This document shows positions 1 to 7,325 of a stretch of DNA of 10,592 nt, in pieces; the first letter of the stretch is position 1, and the number at the start of each line of letters is the position of its first letter. The DNA is taken from positions 1 to 10,592 of the forward strand of contig JAAYRM010000038.1 in the NCBI GenBank assembly GCA_012518745.1, read 5' to 3'. Source of the DNA: Tissierellia bacterium. GTDB lineage: Bacteria > Bacillota > Clostridia > Tissierellales > Tepidimicrobiaceae. The position numbers and the translations under genes were made by a program. The notes under the pieces are model-generated. The model had not been told where the DNA came from. It saw only the letters and a list, made by a program, of their open reading frames with translations, and made no database searches.

Positions 1-186
1 ATTCTATAGGTCGATGCTATCCTATGTCAACATACTATATCCTAGTTTCGAATTGTACATACCTCGCAACCCAATATGCCCTTATATCAATATAACCCTA
101 GCCTTATTCATTAATGCCCCAAAATGGTCACCAAAATCCATGGTTTAGAATAAACTATACAAAATAGATGAGGGGGAGATATAGGT
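1..186. other. Non-coding left edge, 5' region of the dehydrogenase gene
   Basis: This AT-rich stretch holds no convincing reading frame on either strand and no clear terminator. The only clear signal is the ribosome binding site AGGGGGAG at 171-178, eight bases before the ATG at 187. A weak promoter could be TGGTCA (125-130) with TAGAAT (146-151), but the 15-base spacing is short, so I do not call it. The stretch may be the 3' flank of a gene outside the window. Confidence 0.5.
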
Positions 187-1530
187 ATGTATAGAGATGA
201 TATGGAGCTGGGGAGTAGTACTCCAAGGCGAAAATTAGACCCCCGGGATGTTTCACTTCCCCCAGGTTATAAGATAGAAGTCTTTGCCAAAGGGCTAACG
301 ACTCCCATAAATATACTGTTTACCAAGGGAGGCGATATGCTAGTTGCCGATTCTGGAGTCGCCGATGGCAATGGTAAGGTATTAAAGCTTATGGATGGAC
401 GTTTTAAGGTTATTTCCGATGGATTTAATCCACCATTAACGGGGATTAATGAATACAAGGGAAATTTATATGTTTCCCACCGTCGTTTTGTCACAATAGT
501 GAGGCCAGATGGTACAAAGGAAGATATAATAGATGGATTGCCCAGCAATGGGGATCACCATAATAACAGGGTTGTTTTCGGGGCAGATGGTAAAATGTAT
601 TACGGCCAGGGTACCGCTACCAATACCGCGGTTGTTGGAAAGGATAATACATGGGTGCCGGAACATCCCTTCTTCCACGATTATCCAGGTGGGCCTATCA
701 GGCTGAAGGGGAAGAATTTCAACAGTTCCACCTTCCTAGAGGATTTTCCCGATAGGACAGCAACCACCGGTGCATATTAACCATTTGGGGTTTCATCCTA
801 TCCGGATAAAATTATAGATGGAATAACTAGGGCCAATGGGAGTATAATGCGGGCCAATCCCGATGGTTCCAATCTAGAATTGATAGCATGGGGATTACGG
901 AATCCATTTAGGATCCAATTCGATCGTTGCAACCGTCTATTTGCCGCTAACCATGGGATGGATGTTCGTGGAAGCCGACCGGTAGCCAATTCACCGGATG
1001 AATTCCAATTGATACAGCCAGGTTGTTGGTATGGATGGCCAGATTATACTGGGGGATTGCCGGTTACATTGCCTCAATTCAAACCAGAAGGAGAGCCCCA
1101 ACCGACATTCCTATGGGCCGAACATCCAATGATACCTCCAACACCATTTACAACCTTCCAACCACATTCTGCAACCATGGGATTCAATTTCAACTACAAC
1201 CCATCCTTCGGTCCAGTGGGGGATGCATATATAGCCGAATTCGGTGCTATCATACCCACCAATACAGGGGGAAGACCATTATATGATGTGGGCCACCGTG
1301 TATCGCAGATAGATATGAATAATGGAGATGTTACCACCTTTGCTAGGAATTTCACTGGCCTTCCAGCCTCAAGAACAGGTGGAGGCGGCCTTGAGCGCCC
1401 AATCGATGCAGTCTTTGGTTTCGATGGTGCCCTTTATATCGCCGATTTTGGTATATATACAGCGGAAGGTGCTACCTTTAACACGGGAGTAATATGGAAG
1501 ATAACGAGAACTTCGAAACCTAGAAATTGA
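187..1530 (+). pseudogene. PQQ-type sugar (glucose/sorbosone) dehydrogenase-like beta-propeller, interrupted by one in-frame TAA
   Basis: The family folds as a six-bladed beta-propeller and oxidises sugars with PQQ, although many bacterial members have no proven substrate. Visible family segments are LPPGYKIEVFAKGLTTPIN near residue 25, GDHHNNRVVFGADGKMYYGQG near 118, ANPDGSNLELIAWGLRNPFR after the lesion, DYTGGLPVTLPQFKPEG, and GGGGLERPIDAVFGFDGALYIADFG near the C-terminus. The frame is open from ATG 187 to TGA 1530 (447 codons) except for TAA at 778-780. The codons after it (PFGVSSYPDKIIDGITRANG, then SIMR) continue in the same frame with no deletion. A single substitution such as TCA to TAA would explain it, because relatives as I recall them read TGAY-S-PFG here. 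No signal peptide is seen, so the product would be cytoplasmic. An ATG at 847 with GGGAG upstream could let the second half restart, but half a propeller is unlikely to work. A recent nonsense mutation or a sequencing error are the two main readings. Confidence 0.8.
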
Positions 1531-1540
1531 ATATAATTTA

Positions 1541-1574
1541 AAGAGGAGGGTTCCTATAAGGATGCCCTCCTCTT
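1541..1574. terminator. Nested hairpin terminator between convergent genes
   Basis: A perfect 10-bp stem pairs AAGAGGAGGG (1541-1550) with CCCTCCTCTT (1565-1574). Inside its loop a second small stem pairs TCCT (1552-1555) with AGGA (1559-1562) around ATA. It lies 11 bases after the dehydrogenase stop and 3 bases beyond the stop of the minus-strand membrane protein gene. On the minus strand it is followed by TTTAAATTATAT; on the plus strand by CCTTTACG. It probably ends transcription from both sides, better from the minus strand. Confidence 0.75.
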
Positions 1575-1577
1575 CCT

Positions 1578-2144
1578 TTACGCTGAAAATAGAAATCCGT
1601 CCAGCCTACGTAGAACATAAAGCCCAAGTTCTAGCCATAGCCAACTATATAGTAAAGCAAAGCCGAATATAGGCATCAACACCCCCATATCCGGTATAGA
1701 TGAAACTAGGGGCCCAAAAACCGGGAATTTTAGAATATATAGGGGTATATGGATGCCGATGGATAATGTGATCGCACCCATTAGGATTACAGCGATACGT
1801 CTATTCAAATTATATAGTCCCCAACCAATTCCCAAGCCAAGCAATCCCGTTGTAAATGGAAATATGAATAGTTCGCTTGGTTCCATTAGCATCAGTAGGA
1901 ATATGCTCAATATATAGCTGAATATGCCGTGCTTCAAGGAGATCACGGTAGAGACCAATATAGCCATGGTGGAGAATGGGCTTATGAAAAGTCCTACCCC
2001 GGGCAATAGGCCTCCGGCCGATTGTAATATAGAAGTCAATACTGCCAATAGGGCAGATGATATCAGCTTCTTGGTCGATGACCATCTTCCCAATCCTTCA
2101 TGAATATCCTTTGGAATAGATGGTAGTGGATCGGTAAAATACAT
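1578..2144 (-). CDS. Hydrophobic six-span membrane protein of unknown function
   Basis: I do not recognise this 188-residue protein with certainty. It starts at ATG 2144 with AGGAGGGAG seven bases upstream. A hydrophilic N-terminus of about 25 residues (with RWSSTKK just before the membrane) precedes about six hydrophobic spans, roughly 27-45, 52-70, 72-88, 93-111, 116-138 and 153-178. Few charges lie between spans (LKHG near 70, EPSE near 88, NRR near 114). Size and span number fit the substrate-binding S component of an ECF vitamin transporter or a YybS-like DUF2232 membrane protein, but no diagnostic motif was found, so this is only a guess. It lies after the mazF terminator, so it probably has its own promoter in 2145-2235, which I cannot place. 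It ends against the shared hairpin. Confidence 0.65.
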   Translation of the reverse strand: MYFTDPLPSIPKDIHEGLGRWSSTKKLISSALLAVLTSILQSAGGLLPGVGLFISPFSTMAILVSTVISLKHGIFSYILSIFLLMLMEPSELFIFPFTTGLLGLGIGWGLYNLNRRIAVILMGAITLSIGIHIPLYILKFPVFGPLVSSIPDMGVLMPIFGFALLYSWLWLELGLYVLRRLDGFLFSA

Positions 2145-2235
2145 AGCTCTCCCTCCTACTCGATAATAGCATATTCGAATCCAGCAATAAGTTTCCTATA
2201 TGCCCTTACTTTACCGCACCGAGTGCGCATATAAA

Positions 2236-2263
2236 AAAATAAGCATATCAGTATGCTTATTTT
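2236..2263 (-). terminator. Intrinsic terminator of mazEF
   Basis: A 12-bp stem pairs AAAATAAGCATA (2236-2247) with TATGCTTATTTT (2252-2263) around the loop TCAG. Read on the minus strand the stem starts immediately after the mazF stop codon (TAG, 2266-2264) and ends in a run of T that extends to 2233. It separates mazEF from the downstream membrane protein gene. Confidence 0.85.
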
Positions 2264-2614
2264 CTATAGATCCACCAACCCCAAGCTAATCTTTAGGCAT
2301 TCATCCACGTTCCCCATCATCTCTTCATCAAATTTTCCCAATCTCTCCCGCATCCTCTTCTTATCTATGGTCCTTACCTGCTCCAATAATACTACGGAAT
2401 CCTTGGGCAGACCATATTCGGGAGCATTGATCTCCACATGGGTGGGCAATTTAGCCTTATCTATCCGAGATGTAATAGCTGCTATTATTATGGTTGGGCT
2501 GTATTTATTTCCTATATCATTTTGTATCACCAAAACAGGCCTTATACCGCCCTGTTCGGAACCGATTACGGGGCTTAGATCAGCATAAAATATATCCCCT
2601 CTCTTGACAATCAA
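2264..2614 (-). CDS. mazF: MazF-family endoribonuclease toxin (EndoA/NdoA type)
   Basis: This is the toxin of a type II toxin-antitoxin pair, a sequence-specific mRNA interferase of the PemK/MazF fold. At 116 residues it has the same length as B. subtilis EndoA and follows it closely from the first residues (IVKRGDIFYADLSPV, GSEQGGIRPVLVIQND, KAKLPTHVEI, VVLLEQVRTIDK). Arg25 and Thr48, known to be needed for cleavage in EndoA, are both present, so it should be active. The start is TTG at 2614, which overlaps the antitoxin TGA stop as TTGA. No good SD precedes it, so translation is probably coupled to the antitoxin. That arrangement would keep toxin below antitoxin. B. subtilis EndoA cuts at UACAU; the specificity here is inferred, not shown. 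Confidence 0.95.
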   Translation of the reverse strand: MIVKRGDIFYADLSPVIGSEQGGIRPVLVIQNDIGNKYSPTIIIAAITSRIDKAKLPTHVEINAPEYGLPKDSVVLLEQVRTIDKKRMRERLGKFDEEMMGNVDECLKISLGLVDL

Positions 2615-2892
2615 GGTTTTTCACGCCCATTGAGGATGGATTCATATACGTCCAATTCCACCATATCCTGTTCTAAACCCGATTCAGCAAGAGCTAGATT
2701 GATCTGGCTCATCTCCATATATCCATACTTCAACATCTCACATATATGGAGCCTCCTTTTCTCCCGAATATATAGCCTCATCGCTTCCTTTACAAACTCG
2801 TTTCTATTCTGCTTTTCAATGGAAACTATAAGGTCAACCTCTTCTAACAAACTATTCGGTATGCTGACAGTAATCTTTTTGGTTTCCGCCAT
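2611..2892 (-). CDS. mazE: MazE-type ribbon-helix-helix antitoxin (EndoAI type)
   Basis: This is the antitoxin that binds and blocks the MazF toxin and probably represses their promoter. The N-terminal strand KKITVSIPNSLLEEVD (residues 5-20) and the following helices (NRNEFVKEAMRLYIREKRR) form a typical ribbon-helix-helix DNA-binding fold. The C-terminal part (YGYMEMSQINLALAESG) matches the EndoAI toxin-binding half. The reading frame is open up to a TTG at 2922, but the ATG at 2892 is preferred. It has GGGGGTG nine bases upstream and gives 93 residues, the length of B. subtilis EndoAI, whereas the TTG at 2922 has no SD. The stop overlaps the mazF start by four bases. Confidence 0.92.
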   Translation of the reverse strand: MAETKKITVSIPNSLLEEVDLIVSIEKQNRNEFVKEAMRLYIREKRRLHICEMLKYGYMEMSQINLALAESGLEQDMVELDVYESILNGREKP

Positions 2893-2956
2893 CTCAGTTT
2901 GCACCCCCAAGTTAGTAGACAATATTGAAAAATTCTATCGATAATATACATCTATA

Positions 2957-2986
2957 ATTATATATATATTCCATCCACTATGTCAA
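2957..2986 (-). promoter_or_regulatory. Consensus promoter of mazEF, starting inside the end of alr
   Basis: On the minus strand TTGACA (2986-2981) and TATAAT (2962-2957) are both perfect consensus boxes, spaced by 18 bases. The -35 box covers the last two sense codons of alr, whose TAG stop follows at once. Transcription would start near 2950, leaving a leader of about 58 bases before mazE. The palindrome TATCGATA (2936-2943) lies just downstream of that point and could be an operator for MazE, though this is only a guess. Confidence 0.8.
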
Positions 2987-4186
2987 TATTAATAGATCTT
3001 CAGATTCATCGAACCGTTCCAATAGATAATCCTTGATCTTCACTATTTTACCATCCATTATATAAACCCTCGGAACCCTTCTACCGACCATGGTAAGTAT
3101 TTCGTAATTTATAGTACCCAATTTTCCCGCTACTTCTTCCACAGTAGGATGGTTTTCCCCATATCCTAGTATTACTACCTCATCCCCAACTTCGACTCCA
3201 TCTATATCGGTCACATCTATCATGCATTGATCCATGCAAATCCTACCCACAACCGATGCTCTCTTACCCCTTATGGAGACCTCTCTATCGGCTACTGCCA
3301 TCCTCAGAAAACCATCGGCATATCCTATTGGAAGCGTGGCAATTACGGACTCCTTTTCCGTGGTAAATGTTTGACCATAGCTGATTCCCGTACCCACAGG
3401 TATTGTTTTTATATGGGCTACCTTGGTCTTAAGGGTCATGGCCGGCTTCAAATTGGCTACCCCCTTATTCACCTCATCCGATGGCCAATGCCCATATATC
3501 ACTATACCACCACGTACCATATCCATGCCATAGTCAGCAAAATCTATTATGACTGCACTATTGGATACATGATTAATGGGTATATCCAATCCCCTCTCCT
3601 TCAATGCCTCCACCATATATACATATCTCTCATATTGGGCTTTGGTATAGGTCTTATCCTCCTCATCCGCTGTAGCAAAATGTGTGAACATACCCTCTAC
3701 GTTGAGATTAGGCAACTTCGATATTTTCACTATTTCATCTGCCGATGATTCCCTTGGTAAAAAACCAATCCTTCCCATACCACTATCCACCTTTATATGG
3801 ATAGTAGCTTCCTTATTCGCATTGATTGCCTCTTGGGATAATCGCTCAGCACTTAGATAATCGCATATGGTTAGTATTATATCATATTCTATGGCCAAGG
3901 CGTATTGGGTCCAAGGTGTAAGCCCCATTATGAGAATTGGAGCATCTATATTTGCCTTTCTGAGTTCCATGGCCTCCGATAACGTGGCCGTAGCTAACCG
4001 ATCCGCACCATTCTGTAGAAAGACCTCGGCGGCCTCTATGGCGCCATGCCCGTATGCATCTGCCTTCATCACTGCGGTTACTTGCACATCCTTTCCTACC
4101 AGCCTTCGCACCTCACCTATATTATGTGCCAAATTATCTAGGTTTATCTCCACCCAGGTAGATCTGGTCTCATCTAGACTATACAA
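2978..4186 (-). CDS. alr: Alanine racemase
   Basis: The enzyme interconverts L- and D-alanine with pyridoxal phosphate and supplies D-Ala for peptidoglycan in the cytoplasm. The PLP lysine is in AVMKADAYGHG (Lys41 counting from the start chosen here), and the catalytic tyrosine in GTGISYGQTF (Tyr270). Other family marks are HIKVDSGMGRIGF, THFATAD, SNSAVIIDF, MVRGGIVIYG and GRICMDQCMIDVT. The frame is open to an ATG at 4201, but the SD GGAGGT lies inside that extension, and a TTG at 4186 sits six bases after it. The TTG start gives 402 residues, close to the usual length, so I prefer it. The gap to the acpS-nnrD stop is 73 bases with no convincing promoter, so alr is probably co-transcribed from upstream. 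Confidence 0.95.
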   Translation of the reverse strand: MYSLDETRSTWVEINLDNLAHNIGEVRRLVGKDVQVTAVMKADAYGHGAIEAAEVFLQNGADRLATATLSEAMELRKANIDAPILIMGLTPWTQYALAIEYDIILTICDYLSAERLSQEAINANKEATIHIKVDSGMGRIGFLPRESSADEIVKISKLPNLNVEGMFTHFATADEEDKTYTKAQYERYVYMVEALKERGLDIPINHVSNSAVIIDFADYGMDMVRGGIVIYGHWPSDEVNKGVANLKPAMTLKTKVAHIKTIPVGTGISYGQTFTTEKESVIATLPIGYADGFLRMAVADREVSIRGKRASVVGRICMDQCMIDVTDIDGVEVGDEVVILGYGENHPTVEEVAGKLGTINYEILTMVGRRVPRVYIMDGKIVKIKDYLLERFDESEDLLILT

Positions 4187-4259
4187 AAAACCACCTCCCA
4201 TATTATATAAAACACTTTATTCATGTATATATTCTATATGGAACTTAAAAGTCCTTCTT

Positions 4260-5528
4260 TTATTCCCGTCCTATTAAAATTTCCATAGTATAGGGGATGT
4301 TCTCCAATATATCCCTACTTATCATACCGTATTGGCCCTTATCCTCTTCGGCTAGATCGCCGGCCAACCCATGGCAATATACACCCGATATCGCAGCTTC
4401 ATAGGGTTCCATCCCCTGCCCTATCAGGCTAGCTATCATACCCGTTAGAACATCGCCACTCCCCGCCGTAGCCATCCCCGGGTTCCCCGTGGTATTGGTA
4501 TAGAGCCTTCCATCCCCATCTGCGACCATGGTATTGGCCCCTTTAACTACCACTATTATATCATGTTTCTGGGCTATATTTCTAACATGACCTACCAAGT
4601 CCTCCCTTATATCCGCCAGGTCCATATCTAACAACCTGGATAGTTCCCCAAGGTGGGGGGTGATCACGGTCTTCCCATCCCTATTGGCTAATATGGAAGA
4701 TATATTCCCCTTGGATAGGCAGTTTATACCATCGGCATCCAATACTATCGGACCCTCATAATCCATCAGGAGCCGGCCCACCAGTTCCACCCTATCCTCA
4801 TCTACCCCCATACCGGGCCCTATAGCCAGTACATCCATATCACGGAATATATCCCTCAGCTCCTCATAGGAGTCCATAGTGAAATGACCTCGCCCACCAT
4901 CCTCCACGGATTTAATTATGGCCTCCACCAATTTAATGGACAGTATATCCTCTATTCCTCTTGGAACGATGGAATATACCAGACCACTCCCAGTCCTAAG
5001 GGCGGCCATTGTCGATAGATAAGAAGCCCCTACCATGCCTCTACTTCCCGCTACTATTCCGACCCTTCCAAAGCTACCCTTATGTGAATCCTCATTTCTT
5101 TTGGGGAGTATCCCCCTTATTTCCTTGGGTATATCAACATCCGTAGGGGTCCTTAAACCACCTGCTATTGCAAAGGCCATGGCATATTCCCCTTCATGGG
5201 ATATGGATATATCTATCCCGTCTATCCTCAATCGACGAGATAGCCTGAGGCCCTCCCTATGCAATTCTATATAGGGCTTGCCCTTCTTACAATGACATAC
5301 CTCTATATCCCTCCATCCCACCTTGCCTATTCCGGTGCCAATGGCCTTGGATACCGCTTCCTTGGCGGCGAAGATGCCGGCTATGGTCTGAGGGCTTAGA
5401 TTTTTACTGCGAATATATTGAATCTCCCCATCGGTAAATATCCTCCTCAAGAATGCCTCCCCCTTGGACTCCAGCAATTCCTCTATTCTAGATATCCTGA
5501 TTAAATCCGTTCCACCGCTCAAGTTCAC
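4260..5528 (-). CDS. Fusion of holo-ACP synthase (AcpS) and ADP-dependent NAD(P)H-hydrate dehydratase (NnrD)
   Basis: Two enzymes share one 422-residue frame. Residues 1-122 are AcpS, which moves 4'-phosphopantetheine from CoA to acyl carrier protein: GGTDLIRISRIEELL with Mg ligand Asp8, and IFAAKEAVSKAIGTGIG with Glu57. Residues about 135-422 are the YjeF C-terminal kinase-like domain that repairs damaged NAD(P)H hydrate: SHKGSFGRVGIVAGS (148-162), GPGMG (237-241), LDADGIN, TPHLGE (290-295), VVKG and NPGMATAGSGD with catalytic Asp359. All key residues are present in both halves, with only a short linker. The YjeF N-terminal epimerase domain (NnrE, about 210 residues), which usually precedes NnrD, is missing. 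The frame is open to ATG 5552, but GGAGGA lies inside that extension, six bases before GTG 5528. The GTG start puts the metal Asp exactly at position 8, as in B. subtilis AcpS. Confidence 0.92.
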   Translation of the reverse strand: MNLSGGTDLIRISRIEELLESKGEAFLRRIFTDGEIQYIRSKNLSPQTIAGIFAAKEAVSKAIGTGIGKVGWRDIEVCHCKKGKPYIELHREGLRLSRRLRIDGIDISISHEGEYAMAFAIAGGLRTPTDVDIPKEIRGILPKRNEDSHKGSFGRVGIVAGSRGMVGASYLSTMAALRTGSGLVYSIVPRGIEDILSIKLVEAIIKSVEDGGRGHFTMDSYEELRDIFRDMDVLAIGPGMGVDEDRVELVGRLLMDYEGPIVLDADGINCLSKGNISSILANRDGKTVITPHLGELSRLLDMDLADIREDLVGHVRNIAQKHDIIVVVKGANTMVADGDGRLYTNTTGNPGMATAGSGDVLTGMIASLIGQGMEPYEAAISGVYCHGLAGDLAEEDKGQYGMISRDILENIPYTMEILIGRE

Positions 5529-5564
5529 CGATATTCCTCCATTACAATACATTTACTAAATAGG

Positions 5565-6851
5565 TTACCTATTTATTAAATCCCTGGCTACCCTTTCACC
5601 TTCAAACATGATCCGCTCCACATCCAAAGTCTTAATCTCCCTATCCTCCATCACTATATCACCATCTATTATGACGGTATCCACATCCGAGGCCTGCACT
5701 GAGTACGCTAAAGATGAGAGTATATTATGCATCGGATATAGATGAGGTTTATCCATATCTATAAATATCATATCCGCTTTTTTACCAACCTCTATAGAGC
5801 CTATCTCCTCATCCCAAAGGAGCGCCTTGGCTCCATTGATGGTGGCCATCTCTATGGCGGTATATGCCGGTATGGATACAGCATCCATATTGACCGCCTT
5901 ATTCACCGTTGCCGCTAGATATATCTCCCTGAACATATTGAGACTATTATTGCTAGATGCGCCGTCGGTTCCCAACGCTACATTTATGCCCTTCTTCAGC
6001 ATCCGATCCACCGGCGAAAAACCGCTGGCCAATTTCAAGTTGCTTCCCGGGTTGTTGACGGGACTAACCCCCTTATCCTTCAATATATCCATATCCCCAT
6101 CATCTATATGCACACAATGGGCAGCTATAGTTGGTAGGTCGAATAGCCCGAGATCGTTGACATGCTCTATAGGGGATTTACCATATTCCTCGATGCTCTC
6201 CTCCACTTCCCTTCTGGTCTCCGACAGATGTATATGTATACCGGCATCCAATTCCCTGGCCAACTCCATTATGCTCCTCAGATAGGCTGGGCTACAGGTA
6301 TAGGGGGCGTGTGGTGCTACCATCACCTTTATCCTTCCATTGGCCTCCCCATTCCATCTCCTATATAGCTCCTTGGTCTCCAAAAGCTTCTTATCCGCTT
6401 CATCATCCTCTATCAATCCCCTTGTAAGGACACCGCGCATTCCAGACTCCTCCAACCCCTTCCCCACCTCATCCATGAAAAAATACATATCGCAGAAGCC
6501 CGTGGTGCCGGATTGAATCATCTCCACCATGCTGAGCAAGGAGCCCCAGTAGACATCCTCGGCTTGGAGTTTGGCCTCTATGGGCCATATCCTTTTGGTC
6601 AACCAATCATGCAGGGGTAGATCATCCGCATAGTTTCTGAGCAACGACATCCCTATATGGGTATGGCTATTTATCAATCCGGGCATGGCCACCTTGCCGC
6701 TCCCATCTATAACCCTGTCCACGTCCCTATCGTCCCTAAATTCCCCTATACATGCTATCCTATCCCCTTCTATATATATATTGGTATCCCTGATTATATC
6801 TTCCCCACCGTTCACGGGTATCAGATCTATATCCCTAATCAATATATCCAA
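5565..6851 (-). CDS. mtaD: 5-methylthioadenosine/S-adenosylhomocysteine deaminase (amidohydrolase)
   Basis: This 428-residue metal-dependent amidohydrolase deaminates MTA, SAH or adenosine to the inosyl forms, a salvage step for SAM by-products. The metal and catalytic residues known from T. maritima TM0936 are all present: His63 and His65 in NSHTHIGM, His208 and Glu211 in HIHLSET, His245 in AAHCVH and Asp296 in LGTDGASSNNSLN. VAPHAPYTCSP and VNNPGSNLKLASG are further marks. The start is TTG at 6851 with GGAGGT eight bases upstream. It follows the DUF1893 gene by 25 bases and precedes acpS-nnrD by 36, so it belongs to the same operon. Among amidohydrolases the closest alternatives are guanine deaminase or cytosine-type deaminases, but the motifs and length favour MtaD. 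Confidence 0.9.
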   Translation of the reverse strand: MDILIRDIDLIPVNGGEDIIRDTNIYIEGDRIACIGEFRDDRDVDRVIDGSGKVAMPGLINSHTHIGMSLLRNYADDLPLHDWLTKRIWPIEAKLQAEDVYWGSLLSMVEMIQSGTTGFCDMYFFMDEVGKGLEESGMRGVLTRGLIEDDEADKKLLETKELYRRWNGEANGRIKVMVAPHAPYTCSPAYLRSIMELARELDAGIHIHLSETRREVEESIEEYGKSPIEHVNDLGLFDLPTIAAHCVHIDDGDMDILKDKGVSPVNNPGSNLKLASGFSPVDRMLKKGINVALGTDGASSNNSLNMFREIYLAATVNKAVNMDAVSIPAYTAIEMATINGAKALLWDEEIGSIEVGKKADMIFIDMDKPHLYPMHNILSSLAYSVQASDVDTVIIDGDIVMEDREIKTLDVERIMFEGERVARDLINR

Positions 6852-6876
6852 TCGAATCGACCTCCATATTCACCAA

Positions 6877-7293
6877 CTACTCCCGGATGAATTCCCCTAT
6901 CCTCTTGAGCAATGTATCCCCATCCTCTATATCCATAGATAATTTCTCTATGGGGCATAGATCGCTTCTATCCATATTCTCTATATAGGGGCAATTTCTT
7001 TCATAGGTAAATTGAATTCCAGCCCTTTGTAATACATCCATTGCACTATCCGACATGAGCTGACCGTGAACTGTCCCTATGCCCATATATACGCATAGTA
7101 TAGCTGCCCCTCTGCCTATTACCCTATCGGCCACGGAAGCATTCGATATGCCATCCCTCATTTCCAAGGCCAAAGTATATATGGGTTTTATGCCCCTTTC
7201 ATCGCTTTTATATATCAAGTTCCCTTCCCTTACCACCGCTATTCTAATATCCATTTCCTCTAGATATTGTCTTGCTAGATCTATATCCCTCAC
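6877..7293 (-). CDS. DUF1893 family protein (TM1506-like, deaminase-like fold)
   Basis: This 138-residue protein resembles the DUF1893 family, whose T. maritima member TM1506 has a cytidine deaminase-like fold; its biochemical role is not established. Recognisable stretches are RIAVVREGNLIYKSDERGIKP near residue 17, VADRVIGRGAAILCVYMGI near 54 and NCPYIENMDRSDLCPIEKL near 99. The start is GTG at 7293 with GGGGATG about five bases upstream. It lies 32 bases after dppA and 25 before mtaD, so it is probably in the same transcript. Its place beside a true deaminase (MtaD) is suggestive only. Assignment is from memory of family motifs. Confidence 0.85.
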   Translation of the reverse strand: MRDIDLARQYLEEMDIRIAVVREGNLIYKSDERGIKPIYTLALEMRDGISNASVADRVIGRGAAILCVYMGIGTVHGQLMSDSAMDVLQRAGIQFTYERNCPYIENMDRSDLCPIEKLSMDIEDGDTLLKRIGEFIRE

Positions 7294-7325
7294 TTCTTCA
7301 TCCCCTATATCGTATTTTCGACCTA

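Noticed and set aside
778..783. Programmed read-through or recoding at the TAA.
   Set aside because: The context TAT-TAA-CCA does not resemble known read-through contexts (usually TGA or TAG with CTA or CAA following), and there is no evident downstream structure.
847..1530. The second half of the dehydrogenase as an independent gene starting at ATG 847.
   Set aside because: The ATG is inside the conserved SIMRANPDG block, and the in-frame residues 781-846 match the family, so it is the rest of one broken gene.
2215..2227. Small hairpin CGCAC-CGA-GTGCG between mazF and the membrane protein gene.
   Set aside because: Only five base pairs and no T-run on either strand after it; the adjacent 12-bp stem at 2236-2263 already explains termination.
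2950..2970. Alternating TA repeats as a microsatellite.
   Set aside because: Short TATATA runs are scattered throughout the window because of base composition and ATA codons; none is long enough to call a repeat.
3227..3748. Long plus-strand reading frame opposite alr.
   Set aside because: It is antisense to the conserved alr sequence, has no SD, and its translation has no protein-like pattern; it is a shadow frame. The same applies to the other frames opposite or within the called genes.
4202..4207. TATAAT on the minus strand just upstream of alr as a promoter.
   Set aside because: Transcription would begin within or after the alr SD, and no -35 box is present at the right distance.
4223..4227. 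A TACAT site (minus strand) in the alr leader, the cleavage word of B. subtilis EndoA/MazF.
   Set aside because: Such pentamers are frequent in AT-rich DNA and the specificity of this MazF is unknown; no excess over chance can be claimed.
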